Both the position numbers and the translations under genes were made by a program. Below the pieces are notes generated by a model that did not search any database, was not told the origin of the DNA, and saw nothing but the letters and a program-made list of their open reading frames with translations. DNA of 64,000 bases from Streptomyces sp. NBC_01689 (GTDB taxonomy: Bacteria; Actinomycetota; Actinomycetes; Streptomycetales; Streptomycetaceae): positions 4,774,001 to 4,838,000 of the forward strand of contig NZ_CP109592.1 of the NCBI RefSeq assembly GCF_036250675.1, given 5' to 3'. Below, one piece after another: positions 52,165 to 60,078 of the stretch (positions are counted from its first letter, which is position 1; the number at the start of each line of letters is the position of its first letter).

Positions 52165-53385
52165 TCAGAGGGTGACGCTGAGCCCCTCCAGCCCCCGGAT
52201 CACGAAGTTCGGCTTGCGCCGCGGTTCCTCCGCGAGCCGCAGCGTCGGGGCCAGTTCGAGCAACGCGCCCAGTGACGCGGCGAGTTCGATCCGGGCCAGG
52301 GGCGCGCCGATGCAGTAGTGGATGCCCGCGCTGAAGGAGATGTGCGGGTTCTCGACGCGGGAGAGGTCCAGTTCGCCGGGGCGGGCGAAGGCCGCCGGAT
52401 CGTGGTTGGCGGACCCGAAGAGCAGGGCGATCTCCGCGCCGCGCGGGATGGTCGTACCGTCGATCTCGATGTCGTCGAGCACCCACCGCTCGAACATCTG
52501 CAGCGGGGTGTCGTAGCGCATCAGCTCCTCCACCGCCGTGGGGACCAGCGAGTGGTCGGCGCGCAGGGCGGCCAGCTGGCCGGGGTGGCGGAAGAGCGTC
52601 CACCAGCCGTTCACGGTGGCGTTGACCGTGGCCTCGTGCCCCGCGTTCAGCAGCAGCACGCACGTGGAGATCATCTCCTGCTCGGTGAGCCGGTCGCCCT
52701 CGTCGTGCGCGGCGATGAGCCCCGAGATCAGGTCGTCGCCCGGCTCCTTGCGGCGGGCCTCGATCAGCTCCCGCAGATACTCCGTGAACTCGACCGACGC
52801 CCGTACCGCCCTGGCCGCCGTCTCCTGGGAGGGGTTCAGCTCGTACATCCCGCAGATGTCCGCCGACCACGGCCGCAGCGGTGCCCGGTCGGACTCGGGG
52901 ATGCCCAGCATCTCGGCGATCACGGCGACCGGGAGCGGCTCGGCGACATCGGTGAGGAGATCACCGCCGCCCGCCGCGACCAGACCGCTGACCAGTTCGC
53001 GCGCCAGCCCCCGCACGTACGGTCCCAGCCGCTCGACCGTGCGCGGGGTGAACGCCTTGGAGACCAGCCGGCGGATCCTGGTGTGGTCCGGCGGCTCCAG
53101 ATCCAGCATCCCGTGGTCGTTGAGCACGTGGAACGGCTCGTGCTCGGGCGGCGGAGCCGTCCGCCCGAAGTCCTCGTGCGTGAACCGGTGCTGGTACGTC
53201 CGGCCCAGGCGCCGGTCCCGCAGCAGCGCCGACACGTCCGCGTGGTGCGGGACCAGCCACTGGTCGGTCGGCTCGTAGTGGTGGACCCGGCCGCGCTCAC
53301 GCAGGTGTGCGTAGGCGGGGTACGGGTCCGCCACGAACGCCGGGTCCCAGGGGTCGAAGGTCCCGGGGGTCTCCAAAGCTGCCAT
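52165..53385 (-). CDS. Cytochrome P450 (CYP107-like)
   Basis: A 406-residue bacterial class I P450. The heme loop FSAGIHYCIGAPLARIE has the axial cysteine C358; the I-helix oxygen motif is LLNAGHEATVN; the K-helix E-x-x-R is in AVEELMRYDTPLQMFERW. The start is ATG 53385, with TAGCGT at 53392-53397 on the minus strand ending six bases upstream, so it may be leaderless. No ferredoxin gene is adjacent, so it must use redox partners encoded elsewhere. The substrate is unknown; no biosynthetic cluster surrounds it. Confidence 0.95.
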   Translation of the reverse strand: MAALETPGTFDPWDPAFVADPYPAYAHLRERGRVHHYEPTDQWLVPHHADVSALLRDRRLGRTYQHRFTHEDFGRTAPPPEHEPFHVLNDHGMLDLEPPDHTRIRRLVSKAFTPRTVERLGPYVRGLARELVSGLVAAGGGDLLTDVAEPLPVAVIAEMLGIPESDRAPLRPWSADICGMYELNPSQETAARAVRASVEFTEYLRELIEARRKEPGDDLISGLIAAHDEGDRLTEQEMISTCVLLLNAGHEATVNATVNGWWTLFRHPGQLAALRADHSLVPTAVEELMRYDTPLQMFERWVLDDIEIDGTTIPRGAEIALLFGSANHDPAAFARPGELDLSRVENPHISFSAGIHYCIGAPLARIELAASLGALLELAPTLRLAEEPRRKPNFVIRGLEGLSVTL

Positions 53386-53487
53386 GAGCGGACGCTAGCC
53401 CGCCGCACCCCGCTCTGACCAGGGGTGTCCCGGCACCCGGGCGTCCGCGGCCCGTCCCGTGCCGCCCGGCGCCGGGACCCGGCGGGG

Positions 53488-54210
53488 TCACCTGGGCGTG
53501 ATCAGCCGTGCCTCGTAGGCGAAGACCGCCGCCTGGGTGCGGTCCCGCAGTCCGAGCTTCACCAGGATGCGGCTCACATGGGTCTTGATCGTGGACTCCG
53601 CGACGAACAGCCGGGAGGCGATCTCCGCGTTCGCCAGACCCTGCGCGATCAGGACCAGCACCTCCGTCTCGCGCTCGGTCAGATCGCCGTAGGCCGCCTG
53701 GGCCGTGGCCGGCAGCCGCGGGGCGTCGGCGAGCCTGGAGAACTCGGTGATCAGCCGCCGGGTGACCGAGGGGGCGAGCAGCGCCTCGCCCGCCGCGACC
53801 ACCCGCACCCCGTCGGCGAGCTGCCGCGCGGAGGCGTCCTTGAGCAGGAAGCCGGAGGCTCCCGCGCGCAGCGCCTGATACACGTACTCGTCGAGGTCGA
53901 AGGTGGTGAGCACCAGCACCTTCGCGGTGCCGTCCGCGGCGACGATCTCGCGGGTCGCCTCGATGCCGTTGAGCTCCGGCATGCGGATGTCCATCAGGAC
54001 GACGTCCGGGCCGAGTTCACGGACCCGCTCGACCGCGTCCCGCCCGTTCACCGCCTCGCCGACCACCTCGATGTCCGGCATCGCGTTGAGCAGCACGGAG
54101 AACCCCTCGCGGACCATCACCTGGTCGTCGGCGATCACCACCCGGATGGCGCCGGGCCGCTGCCCGGGCACCGGGCCGACGGCCGTCCCGTCCGCCGTCC
54201 CCCGCGTCAT
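53488..54210 (-). CDS. NarL/LuxR-family response regulator
   Basis: A 240-residue regulator. The receiver domain has the acidic pair in VVIADDQ, the phosphoacceptor D74 in LMDIRMP, a Thr in VLVLTTFD and the Lys in FLLKDAS. The C-terminal LuxR helix-turn-helix is LTERETEVLVLIAQGLANAEIASRLFVAESTIKTHVSRILVKLGLRD. A Gly-rich leader of about 20 residues precedes the receiver. The ATG overlaps the kinase stop codon as ATGA, so both form one two-component unit. Confidence 0.96.
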   Translation of the reverse strand: MTRGTADGTAVGPVPGQRPGAIRVVIADDQVMVREGFSVLLNAMPDIEVVGEAVNGRDAVERVRELGPDVVLMDIRMPELNGIEATREIVAADGTAKVLVLTTFDLDEYVYQALRAGASGFLLKDASARQLADGVRVVAAGEALLAPSVTRRLITEFSRLADAPRLPATAQAAYGDLTERETEVLVLIAQGLANAEIASRLFVAESTIKTHVSRILVKLGLRDRTQAAVFAYEARLITPR

Positions 54211-55547
54211 GCGGCCTCCTCCGGCACGGGCACCGGCAGGAACACGGTCACCTCGTATCCCCCGTCGTCCGTCCCGCCGGTGGTCATCTCGCCGTCCAGC
54301 ATCGTGACCCGCTCCCGCATGCCGGTGATGCCGTGGCCCGCGCCGTGCGTCGACTTCACCAGGTTCGTGACCGGCGCGGGGCCGTTGACCATCCGCAGGC
54401 CGAGCCCGCCGAGGACGTACCCGATCTCCACGCGGGCGGTGGCACCGGGCGCGTGCCGCAGCGTGTTGCTCAGTGCCTCCTGCACGATGCGGTACGCCGA
54501 CAGCTCGACGCCCTGCGGGAGTTCGCGCACCGCGCCCGTGACCACCTTCTCCACGCTCAGGCCCGCGTCCCGCACATTCGCGAGCAGCGCCTCCAGGTCG
54601 GCGAGGGTGGGCTGCGGGGCGTCCGGGGCCTCGTAGTCCTCGGCGCGTACGACACCGAGGACCCGGCGCAGCTCGGTCAGCGCCGCCACCGCGTTCTCCC
54701 GGATCGTGGCGAAGGCCGCTTCCAGCTCGGGCGGCGGGTTCTCCACCCGGTAGGGAGCGGCCTCCGCCTGGATGGCGACCACCGACATGTGGTGGGCCAC
54801 CACGTCGTGCAGTTCGCGCGCGATCGTCGTGCGCTCCTCCAGCAGGGTGCGCTTGGAGCGCTCGTGCGCGGTCACGGACTGCTGGGCGGTCACCTCGCGC
54901 TCCGCCGCCCGGCGGATGTGCAGGACGGTGACGGCGAGCAGGGCCAGGGCGGCGAGGAACAGCAGGGCCACCGAGTCGGTCCCGTAGTGCCCGGCGCCGA
55001 AGAGGGTCTCGGCCGCCATCCCGTAGAACGCGGTCAGCACCCACATCCAGGCGGCGGTGCGCGGGCCCGTCCGCAGCGCCACGACCGTCAGCACCACCAG
55101 GTGGGAGACGAAGGCGCCCGGCGGCCACGGCCAGGCGCTCCAGCTCTCCCCGAACACCGCCGCGAACGGGGTCGCCGCGAGGGAGAACCAGAAGGCGCCG
55201 GCCGGCCGGACGAGCGTGAGCAGGACCGGGAGCAGGGCGAGAAAGCCGGGCACGAGGCTCAGGGTGCCGGAGCCGCCGCCCGAGGTGCTCGCGAGGGCCA
55301 TGGCGAACAGTCCGGCGAGCGTGGTGACGGCGTGCGGGGTCCAGGCCGCGTACTCCCGGACGCCCGGGGGCAGACGCCGGGTGAGCGGGCCGTCCACGCG
55401 CATGCGCGGGAGCGGGCGGTAGGCGAAGGCGTCGTGGAACAGGTCCTGCCGCAGTCCGCGCAGGGCGTCCGCGGTGAACCGGGCCTCCGGGCTGCGCGGC
55501 CCGGCACCGCCCGGTGGTGTCGTCTGCGTCTGGGTCGTCTCGGTCAC
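54207..55547 (-). CDS. NarL-type sensor histidine kinase
   Basis: A 446-residue kinase of the HisKA_3 class. Five or six transmembrane helices lie between residues about 75 and 210; no large outer sensor domain is present. The dimerisation box is ERTTIARELHDVVAHHMSVVAIQAEAAPYRV, with the phosphorylated histidine in ELHD. The ATPase domain has the N-box VQEALSNTLRHAPG and G-box HGAGHGITGMRERV. The start is GTG 55547, and TACCGT at 55555-55560 on the minus strand ends seven bases upstream, a candidate leaderless promoter. The stimulus is unknown. Confidence 0.95.
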   Translation of the reverse strand: MTETTQTQTTPPGGAGPRSPEARFTADALRGLRQDLFHDAFAYRPLPRMRVDGPLTRRLPPGVREYAAWTPHAVTTLAGLFAMALASTSGGGSGTLSLVPGFLALLPVLLTLVRPAGAFWFSLAATPFAAVFGESWSAWPWPPGAFVSHLVVLTVVALRTGPRTAAWMWVLTAFYGMAAETLFGAGHYGTDSVALLFLAALALLAVTVLHIRRAAEREVTAQQSVTAHERSKRTLLEERTTIARELHDVVAHHMSVVAIQAEAAPYRVENPPPELEAAFATIRENAVAALTELRRVLGVVRAEDYEAPDAPQPTLADLEALLANVRDAGLSVEKVVTGAVRELPQGVELSAYRIVQEALSNTLRHAPGATARVEIGYVLGGLGLRMVNGPAPVTNLVKSTHGAGHGITGMRERVTMLDGEMTTGGTDDGGYEVTVFLPVPVPEEAA

Positions 55548-55554
55548 GTTCGAA

Positions 55555-55560
55555 ACGGTA
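55555..55560 (-). promoter_or_regulatory. Putative leaderless -10 box (TACCGT) of the two-component operon
   Basis: TACCGT on the minus strand is followed by seven bases and then the GTG at 55547; no ribosome-binding site is present. Confidence 0.45.
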
Positions 55561-55724
55561 GGCCGCCCGCCGGGTCGCCGTCGTCACCTGTGAGAAGGGT
55601 CCTGGCGGATCCGTCTCAGGTACTACGGGCGGCCCCGGAGGGGGTGCGGGGGCGGGCCGGGGCCGGCTTCCGGGGGTACGGGACGGCCGTGGCCGCCGCT
55701 GTCACCGGGCCGCGGCTTCCGCCG

Positions 55725-56603
55725 TCACCAGGCCAGTTGGGCGATCTCCTCGGCCACCACCGCGCACGCGTCCGCCGCCGGGTCGATCAGCGGGAAGTGG
55801 CCGACGTCCTCCAGGAGCGTCAGACCGACCACCTCTCCGGCCCGCGCCGCCGCCTCGGCGTAGGACTCGGCGACCGCCTGCGGCACGACCAGGTCGGTGC
55901 GGCCCTGCACGAGCGTCGTGGCGATGCCGGTGGGGAGCAGGTGCGCGGGGTCCGCGTACGGCTGCCGTTCAGCGAACCGCTCCTCACCGCCGAGCAGTTG
56001 GCGGGCGGCCCCGGAGCACACGTCGAGTTTCCCGGCGATCTGGAAGTCGGCGATCGGGGCGAGGGCGACGACACCGCGCAGCGGGGCGGGACGGTCGGTG
56101 CGCCAGGGCGCGTCGGCGGGCAGGACGTGCCGGGCGGCGGCCCACAGGGCGAGATGACCGCCGGCGGAGTGGCCGGTGATCACCGTGCGGCGCGGGTCGA
56201 CCGCCGGGAGGTGCGCGCCGACCAGCGCGGGCAGCGCGTCGAGCGCGGCCGCGACGTCGTCGAAGGTGTCCGGCCAGCGGCCCGCCACCGGGCCCTCGCC
56301 GCCCTGCGCGGGCAGCACCGCGCCCCTGCGGTACTCGACGTTGGCCACCGCGAAGCCGCGACGCGCCAGGAAGTCGGCGAACGGGGTGACGTGCCGGCGG
56401 TCGTACGGGGCGCGCCACGCACCGCCGTGCAGGACGACGACCAGCGGGACGGGCAGCGCGGGGTCGGGGTCGCGCGGGGCGTAGAAGTCGATCACCTGGT
56501 CGGGGTGGTCGCCGTACACGGCCGTGGCGTCGGGATCGACGGGCGGGTGGGAGAAGGCCGAGGCCTCCTCTGCGGCGTCCCGTGCTGCGGCGTCGTCCGA
56601 CAT
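55725..56603 (-). CDS. Alpha/beta hydrolase, probable kynurenine formamidase
   Basis: A 292-residue esterase-type hydrolase. The oxyanion box is VVLHGGAWRAPYD with HGG at 59-61, the nucleophile elbow GHSAGGH has S146, and acid and base candidates are in VQGRTDLVVP and EDVGHFPLID. HGG-W esterase folds include the arylformamidases. Because kynU and kynA lie next to it, separated only by a TetR gene, it most likely hydrolyses N-formylkynurenine to kynurenine, the step missing from the other two. In S. coelicolor a formamidase is encoded beside kynureninase and tryptophan dioxygenase, as I recall. Start ATG 56603. Confidence 0.75.
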   Translation of the reverse strand: MSDDAAARDAAEEASAFSHPPVDPDATAVYGDHPDQVIDFYAPRDPDPALPVPLVVVLHGGAWRAPYDRRHVTPFADFLARRGFAVANVEYRRGAVLPAQGGEGPVAGRWPDTFDDVAAALDALPALVGAHLPAVDPRRTVITGHSAGGHLALWAAARHVLPADAPWRTDRPAPLRGVVALAPIADFQIAGKLDVCSGAARQLLGGEERFAERQPYADPAHLLPTGIATTLVQGRTDLVVPQAVAESYAEAAARAGEVVGLTLLEDVGHFPLIDPAADACAVVAEEIAQLAW

Positions 56604-56614
56604 GCTCCAACCTC

Positions 56615-56624
56615 TCAGCGCTGA
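56615..56624. promoter_or_regulatory. Palindrome TCAGCGCTGA between formamidase and tetR
   Basis: A perfect ten-base dyad 12 bases upstream of the formamidase start in a divergent region (56604-56786) shared with the TetR gene. It is a candidate operator, but short. Confidence 0.3.
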
Positions 56625-56786
56625 AACGGATTTGGCGGACCGGGAGGGTGATCGGCCGTTGGCGGGGACGGTATCAGGCCGATGACGTGCGTCTACACCC
56701 GGATGTCACGCTCGGTGAGGGTCAAACGGTTCTGCTGTGCCGTTACGCTGGGCGGGTATCACAAGCCGACCCCGAGGGAGCCCGTG

Positions 56787-57389
56787 ATGTCCGCCGAGCC
56801 CGGCACCGTGCGTCCCGGCGGGCGCACCGCCCGTGTCCGCGCGGCCGTCCTGCACGCCGCCGGGGACGTGCTCGCCGAGCGGGGGTTCGCGCATCTCGAC
56901 CTCGCCGACGTGGCACGGCGGGCGGAGGTCGGCAAGACGACGGTGTACCGGCGGTGGGGATCGGTCGCGGGACTGGTCGCCGATCTGCTGAGCGACATGG
57001 CGGAACAGTCGCTGCCCCGCGCCGACACCGGGTCGGTCCTCGGTGATCTGCGGGCCAACGCCGCGCTGGTGCGTCGGACCCTGGCCGACGCCCGGCAGGG
57101 GCCGCTGTTCCGGGCGGTGATCGCGGCGGCGACGTCCGACGCGCGAACGGCCGAGGCGCTGCGGCGGTTCTACGAGGTGCGGGTGGACGAGTGGGCGCCG
57201 TGCGTCGAACAGGGCGTCGCCCGGGGGGAGTTGCCGGCCGGGACGGACCCCGCGCAGGTGGTGCGGGCGGTGTCGGCGCCCCTCTACTACACGCTGCTCA
57301 CCACTGGCGCGGTGCCGGACGGGGCCGCCGCCGACCGGGCCGCCGAGGCGGCGTTCGCGGCCGCGGCGGCCGGGGTGTACGTCGTCTAA
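56787..57389 (+). CDS. TetR-family transcriptional regulator
   Basis: A 200-residue regulator. The N-terminal HTH is at about 15-60 (VRAAVLHAAGDVLAERGFAHLDLADVARRAEVGKTTVYRRWGS), followed by a helical ligand domain of the TetR_C_11-like type (LRRFYEVRVDEWAPCVEQGVARGELPAG). GAGGGAG precedes the ATG at 56787 by seven bases; an overlapping GTG is three bases earlier. It is divergent from the formamidase gene and converges with kynU so closely that the two stop codons overlap. Control of the tryptophan-catabolic genes is likely but unproven. Confidence 0.92.
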   Translation: MSAEPGTVRPGGRTARVRAAVLHAAGDVLAERGFAHLDLADVARRAEVGKTTVYRRWGSVAGLVADLLSDMAEQSLPRADTGSVLGDLRANAALVRRTLADARQGPLFRAVIAAATSDARTAEALRRFYEVRVDEWAPCVEQGVARGELPAGTDPAQVVRAVSAPLYYTLLTTGAVPDGAAADRAAEAAFAAAAAGVYVV

Positions 57390-58573
57390 CCCAGCGTCTC
57401 CCCGAGCACCCGAGCCGCCCGCTCCACGTCCGCGAACCCCACGTACAGCGGGGTGAGGCCGAAGCGGAGGATGTCCGGAGTGCGGAAGTCACCGACCACA
57501 CCGCGGGCGATGAGCCGCTTCATCACCTCCCCCGCGTCCGCGCACCGCAGCGAGACCTGGCTGCCGCGTTCGGCGTGGGCCGACGGCGTCACGGACTCCA
57601 CGCGGCCCCCGGGGACGTACGCCTCGACGCACTCCAGGAAGAAGTCGCCCAGCGCGAGCGACTTCGCCCGGACCGCGTCGACCGACACCCCGTCCCACAC
57701 CTCCAGCGCGGCCTCCAGGGCCAGCATGGAGAGGATGTCCGGCGTACCGACCCGGCCCCGCGGCGCACCCTGCGCCGGTATGAACTCCGCGCTCATGGCG
57801 AACGGGTCCGTGTGCGCGTTCCAGCCGGGCAGCGGGGAGTCGAAACGCTCCTGCAGACCGGTCCGGACATAGAGGTACGCGGGCGACCCCGGCCCCCCGT
57901 TCAGGTACTTGTAGGTGCAGCCCACCGCCAGGTCGACGCCGTGGGCGTCCAGATCCACGGGCAGGGCCCCCGCGCTGTGGCAGAGGTCCCAGACCGCCAG
58001 CGCGCCCGCCGCGTGCACCGCGGCCGTCAGCGCCGGCAGGTCGTGCAGCCGGCCGGTGCGGTAGTCGACGTGGTTCAGCAGCACCGCCGCGGTGCGCGGC
58101 CCGACGGCGTCCGGCACCGCCGACGGCTCCACCGGACGCAGCGCGCAGCCCGTCAGCCGGGCCGCCGACGCGGCGATGTAACCGTCCGACGGGAACGTCG
58201 TCGCGTCGACCACGATCTCGTCCCGCCCGGCACCGGCCAGCCGCACGGCCCCGACCAGCGCCTTGAAGACGTTCACGCTCGTCGAGTCACCGACCACGAT
58301 CTGCCCGGGAGCGGCGCCGACCAGCGGCGCCACACGGTCACCGATCCGCTCCGGGGCCGTCCACCAGCCGCTCTCCTCCCAGGACCTGATCCGCAGTTCG
58401 CCCCACTGCCTGCGGACCACGTCGTCGACCCGGCCTGGCACGTTCACCGACAGCGCGCCGAGCGAGTTCCCGTCCAGGTACACCACGTCGTCCAGCACGA
58501 ACTGCTTGCGCAGCGCGGCCAGTTCGTCCGCCGCGTCCAGCGCGGCCGCCCTCCCGGCGTACGACTCAGACAT
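57386..58573 (-). CDS. kynU: Kynureninase
   Basis: A 395-residue PLP enzyme that cleaves kynurenine to anthranilate and alanine. Family features are VYLDGNSLGALS near residue 32, the cofactor phosphate loop VVGDSTSVNVFKALVGAVRLAG, the Asp site VWDLCHSAGALPVDLDAHGVDLAVG and the Schiff-base lysine in GCTYKYLNGGPGSPAYLYV. It overlaps kynA by eight bases and its stop codon overlaps that of tetR on the other strand. With kynA it makes the anthranilate branch of tryptophan degradation. Confidence 0.95.
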   Translation of the reverse strand: MSESYAGRAAALDAADELAALRKQFVLDDVVYLDGNSLGALSVNVPGRVDDVVRRQWGELRIRSWEESGWWTAPERIGDRVAPLVGAAPGQIVVGDSTSVNVFKALVGAVRLAGAGRDEIVVDATTFPSDGYIAASAARLTGCALRPVEPSAVPDAVGPRTAAVLLNHVDYRTGRLHDLPALTAAVHAAGALAVWDLCHSAGALPVDLDAHGVDLAVGCTYKYLNGGPGSPAYLYVRTGLQERFDSPLPGWNAHTDPFAMSAEFIPAQGAPRGRVGTPDILSMLALEAALEVWDGVSVDAVRAKSLALGDFFLECVEAYVPGGRVESVTPSAHAERGSQVSLRCADAGEVMKRLIARGVVGDFRTPDILRFGLTPLYVGFADVERAARVLGETLG

Positions 58574-59414
58574 GACTGCGCGCCGTCCACAGCTCGGGGA
58601 ACACGTTCTTCTGCGCCCGCTTCTCCAGCCAGGCCACCCCGGCGGAGCCGCCCGTACCCGTCTTCGCGCCCATCGCGCGGCGCGTCGCGACGAGGTGGTC
58701 GTTGCGCCATCGCCACACCAGCTCCGCGACGTCCGTCAGCGCCTCCCCGAGCCGGGCCAGGTCGTTCTCCGCGTCCCCGGAGTAGAGCTCCGTCCACACC
58801 GCCTCGACCCGCGGCGAGGGCTCGTACCGCAGCGACACGTCCCGCTCCAGCACCTCGGCCGGGACCGCGTGCCCCCGCCGCGCGAGCAGCCGCAGCACCT
58901 CGTCGTACAGGCTCGGCTCGTGCAGCGCCTTCTCCAGCTCGGCGTGCACCCGCGGCGCGCCCCGGTGCGGGACCAGCATCGACGCGGACTTCTCGCCGAG
59001 CAGGAACTCCATCCGGCGGTACATCGCGGACTGGAACCCGGAGCCCTCACCGAGGGCGGACCGGTAGGAGTTGAACTGCGCCGGCGTGAGCTGCGCGAGG
59101 GGCCGCCAGGACGCGTTCAGCGCCTCCAGCTCCCGCAGGGACCGCTTGAGGGCCGCCACGGCGACGGGCAGCCGGTCCTCGCGCAGCGCCTGCGCCGCGG
59201 TCTCCCACTCGTGCACGATGACCGTGAACCACAACTCCATGACCTGGGTGGTCACCAGGAAGACCATCTCTCCGGGATCGTCGGAGCGGGTCTGCTGCAG
59301 ATGGGTGAGGACGTCCGCCTGGACGTAGTCCTCGTACGGCGTGGTGCCGTGGAAGTCGAGATGCGGGGTGTCGGGCTCCTGGGCCACCTCGGGCCGGGCC
59401 AGATGGGACGACAT
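58566..59414 (-). CDS. kynA: Tryptophan 2,3-dioxygenase
   Basis: A 282-residue heme enzyme that opens the indole ring of tryptophan to N-formylkynurenine. Typical segments are FHGTTPYEDYVQADVLTHLQQ with the substrate-lining residues, MVFLVTTQVMELWFTVIVHEWETA, SGFQSAMYRRMEFLLGEK, and the proximal histidine region RWRNDHLVATRRAMGAKTGTGGS near residue 255. CAGGAGAC precedes the ATG at 59414 by six bases. kynU follows with an eight-base overlap. Confidence 0.96.
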   Translation of the reverse strand: MSSHLARPEVAQEPDTPHLDFHGTTPYEDYVQADVLTHLQQTRSDDPGEMVFLVTTQVMELWFTVIVHEWETAAQALREDRLPVAVAALKRSLRELEALNASWRPLAQLTPAQFNSYRSALGEGSGFQSAMYRRMEFLLGEKSASMLVPHRGAPRVHAELEKALHEPSLYDEVLRLLARRGHAVPAEVLERDVSLRYEPSPRVEAVWTELYSGDAENDLARLGEALTDVAELVWRWRNDHLVATRRAMGAKTGTGGSAGVAWLEKRAQKNVFPELWTARSHV

Positions 59415-59522
59415 CGCTGTCTCCTGATACGTGCTCCGGGTAGCGGTCCGCCCCTGCCGTCCTCGGCACGGGGGCCCCGGTCCCCACCGGGAATCCTGCG
59501 CAATCGTCCCCCGAAAACGCAA

Positions 59523-59553
59523 GACCCGCCCGGTCACACCCGCCGGACGGGTC
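59523..59553 (-). terminator. Terminator of the DUF3151 gene
   Basis: GACCCG-C-CCGG and CCGG-A-CGGGTC pair with one internal mismatch, 17 bases after the stop codon in the leftward direction and upstream of kynA. Confidence 0.55.
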
Positions 59554-59569
59554 CCACGGCCGTACGGCC

Positions 59570-59983
59570 CTATCCGAGCGTCTGGGCCGCCGTCGGCGAG
59601 GAGTCCTTCAGGAACTGGCTGCAGCGCTCGTACTCCTCCTTCTCGCCGATCGCCTGCGCGGCGCGGGCGAGGGCGTTCAGGGCGCGCAGGAAGCCGCGGT
59701 TCGGCTCGTGCTCCCACGGCACCGGGCCGTGCCCCTTCCAGCCGCTGCGCCGCAGCGCGTCCAGCCCGCGGTGGTAACCCGTACGGGCGTACGCGTACGA
59801 CTCCACGACGCTGCCCCGCTCGTACGCCTCGTCGGCCAGCTGGGCCCAGGCCAGCGAGGACGTCGGGTACTTGGCGGCGACATCGGCGGACGGCGTGCCG
59901 TTCGCGAGGAGCTCGCGCGGCTCCGGGTCGTCGGGCAGATGGGTCGGGGGCGGTCCCCCGAGGAGGTTCTCGTGCATCGTCAT
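59570..59983 (-). CDS. DUF3151 protein
   Basis: A 137-residue cytoplasmic helical protein of the DUF3151 family: NLLGGPPPTHLPDDPEPRELL at the N-terminus, YPTSSLAWAQLADEAYERG in a TPR-like repeat, SYAYARTGYHRGLDALRRSGWKGHGPVPWEHEPNRGFLRAL and a final helix with EKEEYERCSQFLKDS. Function is unknown. The family is widespread in actinobacteria and often lies near fba, as here. The start could be ATG 59983 or the ATG two codons later. Confidence 0.88.
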   Translation of the reverse strand: MTMHENLLGGPPPTHLPDDPEPRELLANGTPSADVAAKYPTSSLAWAQLADEAYERGSVVESYAYARTGYHRGLDALRRSGWKGHGPVPWEHEPNRGFLRALNALARAAQAIGEKEEYERCSQFLKDSSPTAAQTLG

Positions 59984-60078
59984 GCGCTCAGTCTGCTGCA
60001 TCGCCGGTGCCCGGTGACGTCCGCCCACCCCCGGGAGCCGCCGGTTCCGCGGAAGCGGCCGAGCGGCCCCGGGACGGC

